This document shows positions 21,412 through 34,754 of a stretch of DNA of 64,000 nt, in pieces. This DNA is from Talaromyces rugulosus. Its lineage: Eukaryota > Ascomycota > Eurotiomycetes > Eurotiales > Trichocomaceae. A program made the translations under genes and the position numbers. The notes under the pieces are model-generated. The model was given only the letters and a program-made list of their open reading frames with translations. It was not told where the DNA came from and ran no database searches. The stretch spans positions 2,418,001 to 2,482,000 of the forward strand of contig NC_049563.1 of the NCBI RefSeq assembly GCF_013368755.1, read 5' to 3'. Numbering within the stretch: position 1 is the first letter of the stretch; each line of letters begins with the position of its first letter.

Positions 21412-21432
21412 TTAGGGCTTTTAGGGTTAGGG
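21412..21432 (+). repeat. interstitial TTAGGG repeats
   Basis: Three TTAGGG units (21412-21417, 21421-21426, 21427-21432), two of them directly adjacent. TTAGGG is the usual fungal telomere unit. This short run may mark an old break-repair site or be chance. Confidence 0.5.
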
Positions 21433-21830
21433 TTAAGAACAAAGCGGAAACGAACACATAGAAAATATAAAGACAGTGTCAACAAATCAACTCAAAAGCG
21501 GCCATCTTAACATCAAGATGGCCTCAGAAAGTGAGATAGAAGCACCCCGACAGTTCGCTGAGGATTGGCAGGAGCCACTATCCGCATTTTTACGTATAGC
21601 TGCCTATGATATGGCGGGTAAAACCGAGTAGGAATACAACGTGACTTGCAAAGAGTAGTATGAATTAGTGGCTAACGGATGGTAAGGTAGGCAGATGTAG
21701 CCAATAAAATCCAAGTATCAACCTCCCGAAGATATGTTTTTGAAGAGTACATGAATGGAGAACCCGTTGAATCCAAGTATGTAGTGATAGCAAACATATG
21801 TTTTAAACCAAAATTTTCAACTCTCACTCC

Positions 21831-24800
21831 TCAATGATCCTCCGTAATCAACAATGGCATACGCATCCTCCCATCCAACTCCCTCAAGAACTCTCCCACA
21901 AGCGGATCCAACCCAACGCCCAAGGCTCTATCCACCCAATTTCCCCAAGATAACACCTCTAGCTCCCGAGTACTACATTTAGCAGCCAGGAACCCACCCA
22001 GCTCTTCAACAGGTACAATCGTCTCCCCGGAGCGGTGCTCATACCGTACCGCCCCCACCACCGTCGCACCCTGTGCGTTGTCGTCAACAACGACTCCTCG
22101 TACGATATCTCCAGCACATGCTTCCAAGCCAATAAAATCAAAGGCACCAGTTGCCCTACTCATCTCCGGAACTGCTTTCAGCGCAGCCGAAAAGCGCAGC
22201 AGCGAATGAACGATATCGTTCTCACCGACGCCAGTGCCTGTAATGTTGGACGGGCGGTGAACGACAGCGACGAAGCCTGGGATGATGGCTGCGGCGCGCT
22301 CGAGCGTCATCTCGCTGGCCCATTTGGCGGCGACGTAACCGTCAGAGCCGTCGCGGGGCGGGGGATAGTTTGCGAGTGAAATAGGTGGGAAGGCATCTAC
22401 CCCGTTGGAGTGAGATGAGGGCACGAGGTGACCGACGCCGGCGCTAGATACGTAGTGGAAGCGAGGGATTGCTCCGACACCGTGTTCGATGGATAGGCGG
22501 AGTAATTCTTTCGTGGACAGGACGTTGGGTGTACGCAGTGAGTGGTATGACTTCATATGAGAGACCTCGGCGCCGTTGTGGATCACAGCGGCTACGGTGG
22601 AAAAGATGGCGCGTGCTGTGGCATCATCAAGGCCAAACTGTGCTTGGTAGAGATCTCCTTGGTATGACTTGATCTTTGGAGAGGCGACTTTGTGCGTGCG
22701 TCCTGGTCGTACGGCGATGCAGTGTATGTAGGCAACAGATGGATGGGCCACGAGTTGAGAGAGTATTTCCCGACCAAGGAACCCAGTTGATCCAGTGAGG
22801 ACAACTGAGAATGGACGCTGCAGCCGCTTTGTGGAATTCAGCCATCGAGAAAGAGCTTCCGATGAGGTCACTGCTGGTGGCAAACTCGTTTCGGCATCCC
22901 AATCTATACCGGACGTAGCCTCTACAGATCCATTAACGTGATTGGGGCTCGTGTTCCCGACCTTGGAGGCCAGAGTCTCCAGCGCTGTGGCTTGGAACAG
23001 TTCAATCAGCGGGATTGATACGCCAAAGGCCTCTTGAATTTTGGCTTTGAGACGCATTAGCAATAGCGAGTTTCCTCCTACTGAGAAGAAGTCCGAGTCT
23101 TTAGCGATTTGAATTCCTGTTCCTACCTCCGAAAGAACATCTTCCCAAACGTGTTTCATCTTCAGTTCAGTGGCGTTGAGATGTTGTGGTTCACCATTCG
23201 TCTCTTCCTGGAACTGCGAGAGCGGTACCGCGGCTAGCGCCTTTGTATCCAACTTTCCTCTTTCGGTGAAGGGCATCGACTCGAAGGGCACAGCAACAGC
23301 AGGCCGCATATAGACGGGTAACGGTAGTGACTGTAGTAATTGACGTAGGTAGACTTGTGGTTTGGAGATGGAGGCTCGCCGCTTCTGGTCGGAAAAGACA
23401 ACGTAGGCAACAAGGATCTGGTTACTGTCACCTCGTACTCGCACCACAGCGCTGGAGAGTACGCCATCTGACGTGCGCAAGATGCTGTTCGCAACTTCGT
23501 CAAGCTCGATACGAATGCCTCGTAGCTTAACCTGAGAGTCCCCATCGATACGTCCCAGGAACAAGAAAGAGCCATCGTGCAGAAGACGAGCCCTATCTCC
23601 AGTTTTGTAGATTCTGTCCCAGCCCGGATAGGGTCCTCGCGGTCGAGGAATCTTGTCTTGCACAAACTTGGCAGCAGTAAGCTCCGGCTGTCCAACATAA
23701 CCCAGCGTGACACCCGGCCCTGCAATGCAGAGCTCACCGGGCCATCCAAGAGGTACGGGTTGTGATTTCTCATCAAGCATGTACACCCCGTAATTGGGCA
23801 TGGGGGGTCCCACGGGGACAATATAGTTCTCGGCAAATTCGACCGTCTGATACGGCACATCGCCTATTGACGAGATGATGGTGCCCTCCGTCGGTCCGTA
23901 AGCATTGAATAGAGCCAAGCCTGGCAAACTTAAGCTTCGGAACTTGCGAATCAGACTAGGGGCGAAAGCTTCGCCTCCGCACATTGCTACCCGCCACTTA
24001 TGGCATCGTGAAAGAACCGAACTAGCATGGTCGAGTAGAGACGACATTTCTGAGATGATGAACAAGGTTACTGTCACCTTCTCTCTCTCTATAATGGAAG
24101 CCAGCTCTATGGGATCTTGCCGATTGTCTCCCATGATAATAGTGCCCCCAAAAACCAGCGCATAAAATATCTGAGCAATGGCCGCGTCGAATCCCAAAGC
24201 GCTTTGCTGCAAGATCACATCGCGGTCGATACCCAAGCGCTCGCCAATGGATGTGCACTGGATGGCGAGATTATAGTGAGACACGGTGATACCCTTTGGT
24301 CTTCCAGTCGATCCGCTCGTGTAAAGAACGAGCGCGGGTGCAGTTGGGGTCGAAAGGTTAGCGAACACATCTCCAGAAGCTTGAGTTTGTAGCTGGATGT
24401 TAAGAAGCCTAGATCCCTGTGTGTTCAATCCTTTTAGACGACTGTCAGTTGCAGAATGGAAAAGTATCACTCGCGGTTTGCATTCATCGATCACCGCTCC
24501 AAGCCTTTCCGGTGAATTACGGACGTCAAGCGGCGTGTATGCAGCTCCCACCCGCAATATAGCAAAGATACAGCATATCGAATCAACTGTGGGATCGCAG
24601 AAAACAGCTACTGATGATCCTGCCTTTGCACCAGCGTCGGTTATAGCATGGGAAAGTGCGTTAATTCGTGCCAGCATTTGCTGGTAGGTCAGAACTCCGC
24701 CAATCAAGTCCTTTACCGCGATAGCGTCAGGCTGAGTTCTTGCCCACTGGTCAACCTGATGGACCACTGTTTGCGTGGAGTACCATTTGAAGTCGATTAC

Positions 24801-27800
24801 ATTTCCAGTTCCAACGTCAATTCCCCGCTTGACCAAAGACTGTTCAAACAACGGAATTTCGTTTATGCGGAGCAATACATTTTCAGAAAGGACGCGCAAA
24901 AAGTGTATGTAGGTCTTGACAATCAGATCCGCTCCTTCTCTGTCGTACAGATAATCTTGCATTGAAAAGGTCAGCATCCCGGCTCCGTCGTCCTTTTCGT
25001 CGATCGAAAGTGTAAGGTCGAATGGCGCCTTGGCATCCTCATAATCTAGGAACGACATGGGACTATCTCCAAGTTCCGGTGATCTGAGCGCGCCCATACG
25101 GTAGTTAATTAGGACTTGGAACAATGGCGTGTGTGTTGAAGACGTGGCAACATTCAGCTCCCTTACAATAGACTCGAGTGGTACGCCAGAATTGGACAAC
25201 GCTGCGTGTGCTTTCTTGCGTGTGTTGCTCAAGGTAGTCGCAAAACGCTCTTTTTTATTGAGCGGCAAACGCAAGGGAAGCAAATCTAACAGGAATCCTA
25301 TGGTGCCGAGGAACGCCTGTTCAGACCTGTTCGCGTCGATGACACCTATGCAAACATCATCTATGTCGAGGAACCTACTGATCATTACTTGGAAAGCTGA
25401 TAGGTAGAAGTGGAAACTGGTTGTTTTGGCACTCAGGCTTGCCTTTTGAATAGCCGAGACCAGCTTTGCGTCAATATGTTCGACTATGTCGAGAGTACTG
25501 TATCGCGTTAAGGTCTTCCTGGTCCCAACCTTGGCGAAAGGGAATAAAGGTATCGGTTCCACCGCAGGTTCCGGAAACTCCTTCTTCCAGAATGCTAACT
25601 TGCTGGCATGAGCCCCCGTCTTGATCAGATGCCGCTGCCTTGCTGTGAACTCCAGATACTGAGTTGGAGATGGCACTCGAGCATCGAGATCCTTGTATAC
25701 GCTAGCCATTTCATTTAAAGTAATTTGCCAACTCACTCCATCCATAATGATGTGATGGTATCCAAAGATAATGGTATGCTCCTGGGCTGTGTGGGAGATG
25801 ATTGAAGCAATGAAGGAGTCGCCAACTTCAAGATGAAATACGTAATCTCCTATCCGCCTGAATTCCCGTTCAACATCTGTCGTCTTGTTTCCAGATAGAA
25901 TTTGAAGTCTGAAGCGCGAATCGGGTAACACGGACTGGATCGGCTCTCCACTAGCATCGTCATTTTGAAGCGCCGTGCGAAAGATCTCATGTCTCTGAGT
26001 GACTTGCTTAAGAGCCTTCCCGAGCCTGGGAAGGTCAAGCGGCCCCGTAATACGGTACGATGTCGTGCAGTTAAAAGGCGTTTCTTGTTCTAGATAGGTT
26101 GTTGGAAACCATAAGCGAGTCTGACTGTTTGACATCGTATCTTTTCGGGGGACCGATAAAGGCTGCTGCGCGGCGGGAGACTGATCCACACCGACCTGAA
26201 CAAAATCGTCTATAGGATCATTTCCGCCTTCTGATACCACTACGAAACTCCTCAAGCTGGGTGTAGATGACGCTGGTGTCAAAGCTGAAGGCGAAGACGA
26301 TTTCTCTTGCCGCACATCATCATGGACGGGAATGGGGATGTTCTCGGATGCGGACGCTATCCCAAATCCAACTGAAAACTCCTCACATACTGCTTCGTTA
26401 GAATTTAGATAAAAAGCTTCGGGGCATGTTGAACTTACGCTCTTGTACAGTTGACCCTCCCAGGATCTTGAGTACTGGTACATCGACCTCAAGTTCACTG
26501 AGGAACCAAGAACGGAGATCGGAAGCCATCAGCGAGTCGATACCAATCCCTACCAGGTCCGTATCATCTCTTACGGAGTCTGCTCCAAGATCTAACATTA
26601 CTTCCAGGTGTTTCACAAAATGATGTTGCAAAGTCTTTGAAGCTTCTTCGGGGGACTTGGACATTTCTAGATGCTGCTTAAGACCTTGACCGGCTTCTTG
26701 AGTGGTGGATGTCACAGAATTGCCAGATAGACTGATGAGGTGAGAAAACTTTGGTTTAGACCGCCAATTCGATATTTTGCTAGATGATGATGGCGCTGTA
26801 CGCTTGAGCGCTGTGATCAGATGCGGGGACGGCCGGGTATCACTACCCCATACAATGGCCTCGTTGAGGAGGCTGGAGACATCTGATTCGGTAAGTGAAG
26901 AGAAATACTCCCCTACTGAGGCATCGGTTGCCAAAGTGTCACCCCAGATTCCTGGTAAGGAAACAGACGACCCATTAAGCCCTCGCTTCCTGCGTTGGGT
27001 AGCCAGAGCCTCCATAAACTGCGAAAGAACCTGGATTAGTCGACATGCCGAGCTTCATCATTATAGAAGAACATACCGCTGTTATTTCAGATTCCCCGGA
27101 TCCTTCCAGCTTTGCAGGGAATGAAGTCAGTAAGACGAAGAAGTCTAGATGTTGCGAACCAAATGACTCGTCGAGGTTGGCGGCGGCTTCAAATATAGTG
27201 TGCGACAAATCTAAGTTTGTTTCTTCCACGTAAAGATTGCCACCGCATACTAGTCCCACTATGCGAGGGAATTTCTGCCTTAACTTATATGCTTCAACTT
27301 GACTGGCCAAATCCACTTCCTCGAGATCGATTCGCACACCAGGTTTGCGAAGGGCGGCAACCCAAGCTGGTGTCGCAATATGCAGCGCATGGTGCTTTGC
27401 ACTTGGGGCAGTTAGTCGCATGGATAAGGACGAGATTAATCATCAGCCTACCTTTCTGCAATGACGATGTGTCTTGCACCACCCGAGACCAGCCAACGAG
27501 CTAGGGCTCGGCAAAAGCGATACAGACGTTCGCCAAAAGGTATGTTTTGTTGTGAGTTAACAATGTACTAGTGTCAAGGGGTCTTGCCTGCAACGATATC
27601 TTGTCAGCATCAGCCCAGTCCACAATAGTCAACGGGTCTGTAGAATCCGGAAGTCTGCCGACGAGCGCCGAAGCATCGAGTAAGCTACTAGTTTCTTCAC
27701 CATTCCTTATCTCCGATACGAAGTGACGTGCAAGCTTCAATGTGTTAACGAAAGAGGTTCTGGATGCATAAGAGGCTACCCGAGACTGGATCCGGAACAA

Positions 27801-30800
27801 GGTGTCCTTCTCTACAGAGAAACTGGGTGACACAATATCTATGATGCGTTGAGCGGTTTGATTCCTAGCGGGGCCCATATTGACGAAGAGGTTTGTGTCT
27901 TGGGGTACCAAAGATTGCACAGCCGATCGAGAACTATGCGGATGGATGAAGGTCCAACCTACGCCGGTGCTAGATACCTGATCTGGATCACTGGTGAGGA
28001 ACACGAATCGCTTATTCGTTCCACGAACCAGTTCCAAGAGCACAAAGGCGAGTAACTTGCCTGGCTCGTATATGACGGCAGTCCCAGCCTTGAACATGCT
28101 GTTGATCCAAGTCGCTGAGAGGTACTGCGTCGTTATCTCAATAACTCTGTGTTGCATTGATTCGTCGGCTTCACAAGGCAATTGCCACAATCTGTCGACC
28201 ATGATGGAATTGGATAGATTTTCTGACAAAGCTATAACGGATCCTTCCTGACCAGGAACTTGACCGATGCAAATGTGGAGATAGTCATGTAATCCTACCC
28301 TCAAAGCCATAAGGCTGGAGTAGTTCACTTGAACGTTTACCTTTGCGTTGGATTGTTTGTCTATATTGAGAGCATGCGACCTCGCCCAAGGATAACAGTC
28401 AAGCGAATCGATGGAACCGATAATATCTATTACGACATCTTTGACAGGATCGGATGCTCCTTCGATGATGTTTCTTCGACTAGCATTAAATCGATCGTTG
28501 GGCTCGCGGGCAGGCAGTACACGAGGAACGAACATTTGATGGTCTCTGATCTTGATCTCATCCTCATCAGTCCACAGGTGGGTAGCTTTGGACAGCTTCC
28601 AATGCTGGGCATATACCAAGCGAACCAAGCCGGTTGCTATTGTGTGTTCCACGTTCCAGGTATTGTCTATAAGGATTGATTGAAACCGGGCATCTTGGGC
28701 GTGACTGGCGATGGACCGACTCGATGCCACGGTGGCGGCATAAATAGGATCATTGAAGTCACCGTCTAGGGCCACCCATAAGATATTCTTAGACCAATCT
28801 AACACGTCTCGAATCTTTTGTAGATGTTTGTGATGATTGATGGGCTCGAATGAGTGGGGAATCTTAAGATCATTCACAATCACGACAGCGCTGAAATTGC
28901 GACTGAAGTTGTGCCTTAATTTACCCAACGTATCCAACGATTGTTCGACAACTAAGCTCCCTTTCCAACTGTGAAGTAATCGAACAGAATCCTGTATGAT
29001 CCGATACGTGGTAAGATTACCGTCTCCGACGAAGAGCAGGTCTCCCGAGAGTTTCGCCATGTGATCTGGGTGCAACGGGTGACGCAAGGCAGCGATTCTG
29101 TTGTCCAACGCCTGACTGATCATCAAGGATATCCCTAAGTAGTCTTCAACGTGATCAACGCCGCTGAACATTGAGCTGCGTAGCACATTGTCCAATTCGA
29201 GCAGAGGCACCGGTGATCCTAGAGCCTGATCATCATGAGCCGTTAGAGTCCCATACAGCAAATACCTCAACCAGGTAATCTCCCTAGTCGGTTCTACAAA
29301 TAGGACATATCCGCCCGGCTTAATGAGTTCGCGAAGGTTGGAAATAATAGAGTCCATATTCTGTCGACCATGGATAAGGAAAGAGACCACCATGAGATCA
29401 AACCCTTCTTGGGAGATTACTCGCAGCTTGTCGAGTTGATCTGGCTGAAGAGACTCAAGCTTCACTTCTTGAACCCTTTGATCCAAAGTTCCCTCGGCTC
29501 TAGATGTAGGGCTAATGTCTCCGAATACATAGGAACCAGAGGTCCCACCAAGTGCCGCTAAAACACTCCTAGATGGTCCAAGGTGATTGGATCCTATCTC
29601 GACTACTTGCAATTGCGGAAAACGATGTTTGAGTGTTTGGGTGATCGAACCTAGATGCCTGTCTATAGCCCCGAGTGCGGGTATTATCTCCACAAGAGAA
29701 GGAGTAGACATTGTCCCGTTCTCGAAATCTCCCGCCAACAGAATTCTGCTTTGAAGGGATTCACTCAAGGTCTTCATGAAACCAAGATCAACTGTTTCAG
29801 GGGACTGAGCCACGTTTTGTGTAATCTCTCTGTGATTGACTTTAGTATTAAGGCTTACAGCGTTTTGCGTATTGCACACACGCTGGACAAAATCTGCCAA
29901 CGGCTGGTAAGGACCGGGTACTGCCCTAAAAGTACCTTTGCCTCTCAGTTCTCGGAGGTAGGCTAGTGCCGTCTTCTCCAGAAGCTGGTGAATACTGGCT
30001 GCGCCGCGTGTCTCGCGAGTTGTTTCTGCCACTGAGTGATTGTCTAAGGCAACGCTCTTCCAGACCGTAGAAAAGAAGAGCTCACGGTCGTCCTTTCTTA
30101 AGGCATGGCTCAACGAAGAGAAAACAACGTTTTCAATTTGCATCCATGTGTAGCTTGTGGCAGGATCGTAAACTTCAATATCCGCAGTAAAAGAAGGCAA
30201 GTGTTTTCCCGTGATGGAGTTCGTCGCTCCAATACGCGAAGTGATTCCGAGTACGGTACCTCGACCGTATTCTTCACTATTCTGCAAATCCGGATTGAAG
30301 GCAAGTCTCCCAATTTTTTGGGGGACAAAAGTTGTCCAAAGGTTCCTGGTTTACGTTAGTCAGTCTACTTGCATAAATATATGTTTCTTGGAATCCCTTA
30401 CCCGTCTCCTGGGTATGCGAATGCCAAATACCCGAGTTGGATACAAGACTCTATCCACGATGGCTTAACCGATAGCACGCTTCTGTCAACTCCGGAGGAC
30501 GTCGGCACGATGGCAGAAGCATAGTCCCAGCCGCGCTCCGCTTCGTCTAAGACGGAAAACTCGTGATCATACGATAACCCTACCTCTCTCATAGCAGAGT
30601 AGAAATGGTTGATATCCACAGACTTGAGAGGAGCCACTTCGTCGTCGCCGTGTGCCTTTCGGGGCAAGGCATCTACTGTTGTAGTCCCCAGTATAATACG
30701 TACAATGCTGGTCACGGCAACTTTGAGTGGAGTACTGCCGTCGGGCATGCCCGTACTTAATGAGAAAACAGCCTCAAGAATAGATTGCCCATCAACGCTT

Positions 30801-33800
30801 TTCCCATGATGAGGTTCTAACTGCTTGATCGAACTAACAAGTTCCACGCCTCGCGAAGATTCCGGAATAGCAACAGGCAAATGCAACTGCACATCCAAAA
30901 GCTCAAGAAGGGAGACTGTTCTGTCGCCTATGAATGACAAGGCTGCATCAAGTATCATAGCACAGAAAGCGCCAGCTGGTAGCAATACCTGTCCCTGAAT
31001 CTTGTGATCCGGTAACCATGGGACTTCTTCGCGTCGCAAGATGTTGCGCCATTTCAATTCATTTTCCGGACTGCCAGGGCTTCTGTGACCGAGCAATTCG
31101 TGGGGCCGAGAGCTTCTCGTGCGATATTCTTTGGATAGACGTGATTCTGTCCAATACGGTTGGCCATGATCCCAAGGGTAAGTCGGTAGGTCCTTGAGTA
31201 GGACCGGCCTTGACAGACTCGTACCAGCGTGTGCTTCCTCGTACCCCTTCACATTGATGAAGGCACCAAGACGACACCACAGGAAGGCGAGAGCACTGGT
31301 CAAGGCGACGATATCATTGGATTTACGGTCAAGTACGCCGGTATACGGTGTATTCCCCCCGGACTCTTTAAGGGTTTGTGTAGCAGGTCCTTTGAGTGCC
31401 GGGTGGGGACCGATTTCCATAACGGCATCGAATGGGCCGGCTTCGATCACGGCCCGCTCTAAAGCTTGCGAGAAGAGAACTTTCTGCGTCATATTGTCGC
31501 TCCAGTACTGCGCTGTGAGTTCTTGCCGAGTAGGTGTTCCTCTAGGTCCATAGACACTAGAAATCCAACTACAAGACGGATCTTCTTCTTGTGGAGAGAG
31601 GTTGCACGCCTTCAAGGAACTAATGTATGGCTGGGCACACGGATCCATATGGTGGGAATGGTAAGCAGTGTCGACCTGTAGTGCCCTAGCGAATTTCTTC
31701 TGGTTGACCAAAGTTTGCCTCGCTTCCTCGATCGCATCTTCGTCACCTGACAAGGTCACGCTCGCGGGCGAGTTGCTGGCCGCCACAGCGACTCGTCCCT
31801 GGAACTGAGGAAGGTCGATCAGCGCCTGAGCATCCTCTAGGCTCATTCCGGCAGCCAGCATGGATCCCCTGGCCCCTGAAGCTGATCTAGCGAGATGGGC
31901 GTGGACACCTCGGTAGTAAGCAATTCGCACACCTTCCTCGGCCGTGATCACACCAGCAGAATATGCTGCCGCTATTTCTCCGGATGAATGCCCAACGGTG
32001 GCACGGAATGTTACGCCAGCAGACCGCAGGAGGTCAACCAAAGCGATTTGAATTGCTGTACAAAGAGGTTGCGAGATGGCCGCCTCCAACAGACGCGATT
32101 GGGAGGGTGGCGCAATGAGTTCGGTTTTCAAGGACCAGCTTGGAGGATCAGGGAGGGATTGCAAAGACTTCTCTAGCCTCTCAATCGTAGCTGAGAACTT
32201 TGCAGACCCTATTATAAGATCCCGGCCCATAGTCGCCCACTGAGCTCCTTGCCCAGTGAATACGCCCAAGATGACAGGGTCGGATTCCATCTCACCACTA
32301 GCACGGATACCAAAATCTTCTCCTGATGATCTTTTGCGGTCCAGCTCAGCCTTCATCTTCTCCGATAACTCTGAGGCAGTTAGAGCCACGAAAGAGACTC
32401 GTACAGGCAATATGGTCCGCTTGGTCAGGAGAGTCCAGGAAAGATCCCTCAGGTCGACTGATTCATTGGTGTCTAAGAATTGAATGTACTGGTCTATCAT
32501 TGCAACGAGAGCACGTTCATTGTTCGCTGAAAATACGAAAGGCAGTGGGGTGAATTTATGACCACTGCTGTTTTGGTCGTTCGAAAAATGCTCAACCCAA
32601 GGCAAATTGTTGTGTACTAATGGTTCATAGCTTTCGAGAATTACGTGGGAGTTTGTGCCACCGAAACCAAAGCTATAAAATCTTCAAGTTAACTGGGGAA
32701 AGTGGAATAGAGGGCGTTCGGGCGAGAGTTTACCTGTTTACACTGGCACGTCGAGGGCATCCGGTAGCAGGAGCCGGCCACGGCAGGGCCGCGGTCGGGA
32801 CTTCAAGTGCGTCTAAGAATGGTACCACATTCGGGTTCGGAGTAAAGTAGTGTAGGTTAGGTGGAATTAATTTATGGCGTAAAGCGAGTGAGGCCTTCAA
32901 CACCCCAGCCAATCCAGCACATCCTTCGGTATGGCCGACGACAGTCTTGATAGTTTTACGATGTTAGTGGATGTTGCTAGTAAAGGGGTTGTAGTCAATA
33001 CCTTGATACTGCCAACCACCATCTTTTGGGCATCTGATTGAATGACAGAGTCCCCGAAGAAGGCCGCATGTATAGCACCTGCCTCTTGAGGATCTCCTGC
33101 TTGAGTGCTGGATCAAAAGGTCAGCAATGAAAAAAAAAAACCATGTCGAGTAACGTACCCTGTGCCGTGCGCTTCAAAGTACTGACACCGGTCAATGTCC
33201 TTTGTAGGATTCAACCCTGACTTTTGGTACGTCTCACGTATCAGCGCTGCCTGAGCATCTGAGCTAGGCATGGTTATTCCCTTTGTACGCCCATCCGAGT
33301 TGACCCCTGTCTCACGAATAATGGCCTCGATACTGTCGCCATCCCGAATTGCATCTGATAGCCTTTTCAAGAGAACAGTAGCGAACCCGTCTCCCCGAGC
33401 GTATCCTTCAGCGCTGTCGTCCCACATGCGGGACCTAGCGGAGAGCATGTGCAGGTTTGCAGCAGATATGAACAGTTCCGGGCCGAGTAGAAGATTGGAA
33501 CCGCAGACGCAGGCGATGCGACTCTCTCCAGAACGTAAGCCGAGAACGGCTTGATGCAAGGCAACGAGACTAGAGGAGCAAGCGGTATCGACCGTCAAAG
33601 ACGGGCCATTCCAGTTGAAGAAGTACGAGATTCTATTCGCGTTGAGTGCTGATGAGGTTCCAGTAACCATATACTTGGAGAAGTAGTCCGGATCGCGAGC
33701 CTGCACGTCCATATAATCTCTGATCATCAGACCGGCATAGACAGATGTCGAGCTTCCTTGGAGGCTTTGAATTGTGCAGCCTGCAGATTCCATGGCCTCG

Positions 33801-34120
33801 TAGACGGACTCAAGCAGCAGCCTTTGCTGAGGATCGATAGCTTCAGCTTCTTTGGGTGTAATGTTGAAGAAGGCGGCATCGAAAAGCCGAATGTCCTCTT
33901 CCAGAAAGTAAGAACCTTCAACATTTGTTGTTCCATGATGCTCTGTGTCGGCGTGGTAAAAGCCATCAAGGTCAAATCGATCTGCCGGTGGTCTCCTGGA
34001 AACATCTCTGGGGGATAGCAGGAGTTTCCACAGCTTGGATGGCGAGCTCGCATTGCCAGGAAAACGACAGCTACTGCCAATGATGGCAATGGGTTCGTTC
34101 AATGGTGTTGAGTAAGACAT
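21831..34120 (-). CDS. hybrid polyketide synthase-NRPS megasynthase
   Basis: Core enzyme, about 3,950 aa. Exons: 34120-33159, 33107-33002, 32945-32734, 32672-30402, 30345-27569, 27500-27452, 27401-27077, 27030-26439, 26389-21831. KS: Cys181 in DTACSSSL, His in EAHGTG and GHTEG. AT: GHSSGE, Ser near 656. [12 protein letters not shown] near 980, but the usual LDxxxQ reads IESCIQ near 1169 (Asp to Glu). MT: SAM motif I reads EIGSNHLG near 1432. KR near 2080-2300: glycine loop absent and the Tyr of the usual SNYTAAN is Ile (ESEITAV). ACP: GIDSL, Ser near 2400. C: HHIIMDG near 2643. [12 protein letters not shown] near 3121. T: GGNSLL near 3537. R: TGSTGFLG near 3630 with YVAAK near 3781. No ER domain. 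An in-frame ATG at 34249 is an alternative start. Expected product: an aminoacyl polyketide released by reduction or cyclisation. Confidence 0.93.
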
Positions 34121-34249
34121 GATGAAATCCTCTATGGAAGTTTTGGGAGGACGGGAATCACGACAGGCCTCCGAAAAATCTAACTTCATTGACCACGTAT
34201 ACAAATAGGCTGTGTAGTTCTGGAATGGATCGAGCGACGACTTAATCAT

Positions 34250-34754
34250 CAGAGAAACGTAAATGCTGATAAAAAGTCTTATACAAGTATTTCCTAAACT
34301 AGTTAGATCATCGGCGACTACAGCTCGGACCTAGTCTCTGCAAAGCCGATAACGGTCAAGGCTATCGGCTACGAGGCAAGACTACATCTCCCAGACCGGA
34401 TGTGCGAATTTCCAAGAGAACGCCGAACATTCTAGATTCCTTGATCTCCCACTGACCGGACAAGAAAGCGAGATGTCAGCTTGAGCTCTCGCACCGCCGA
34501 AAATGAGCAGAAGGCTAGTGCGATCGTTATCAACAGCATCCAACAGGCTTATTCGATCATAACTCACCCTCCTCAGCGTATATAGAACCTTTGCGAACCG
34601 CGCCGCTCATTCCTTCCACTATACGATATAGAGCACGCCGTCTACTCATTTGTCGACCAGGCAGTTGCCCAGGTGGTTCAGCAATCCAAAAGCTGCTATG
34701 GTTTTCTAGCCAATGGGAAGTACGCTTCGGAGCTAGGAAAGTAGTGTGAATAGA
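34250..34754. promoter_or_regulatory. PKS-NRPS promoter region with two CGCCGAA sites
   Basis: Upstream region of the megasynthase, following regulator 1 on the same strand. It contains CGCCGAACAT (34421-34430) and CGCCGAAA (34495-34502), about 300 and 375 bp before the start codon. The same core occurs at the EthD/MFS and hydrolase promoters. Regulation by one of the two Zn2Cys6 proteins is inferred, not shown. Confidence 0.5.

Larger units (their letters stand above)
20881..21830. other. intergenic with telomere-like repeats
   Basis: Spacer of 950 bp between the membrane-protein start and the end of the PKS-NRPS. It holds the TTCGGCGGTCCGAA element (21170-21183) and three close TTAGGG units (21412-21432). 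No ORF was recognised as a gene. Confidence 0.45.

Noticed and set aside
21831..34120. Assignment to a named known product such as cyclopiazonic acid or a cytochalasan
   Set aside because: The gene set lacks a prenyltransferase, trans-enoylreductase and Diels-Alderase-like gene, and contains PABA synthase and NAT, so no known pathway fits from the sequence alone.
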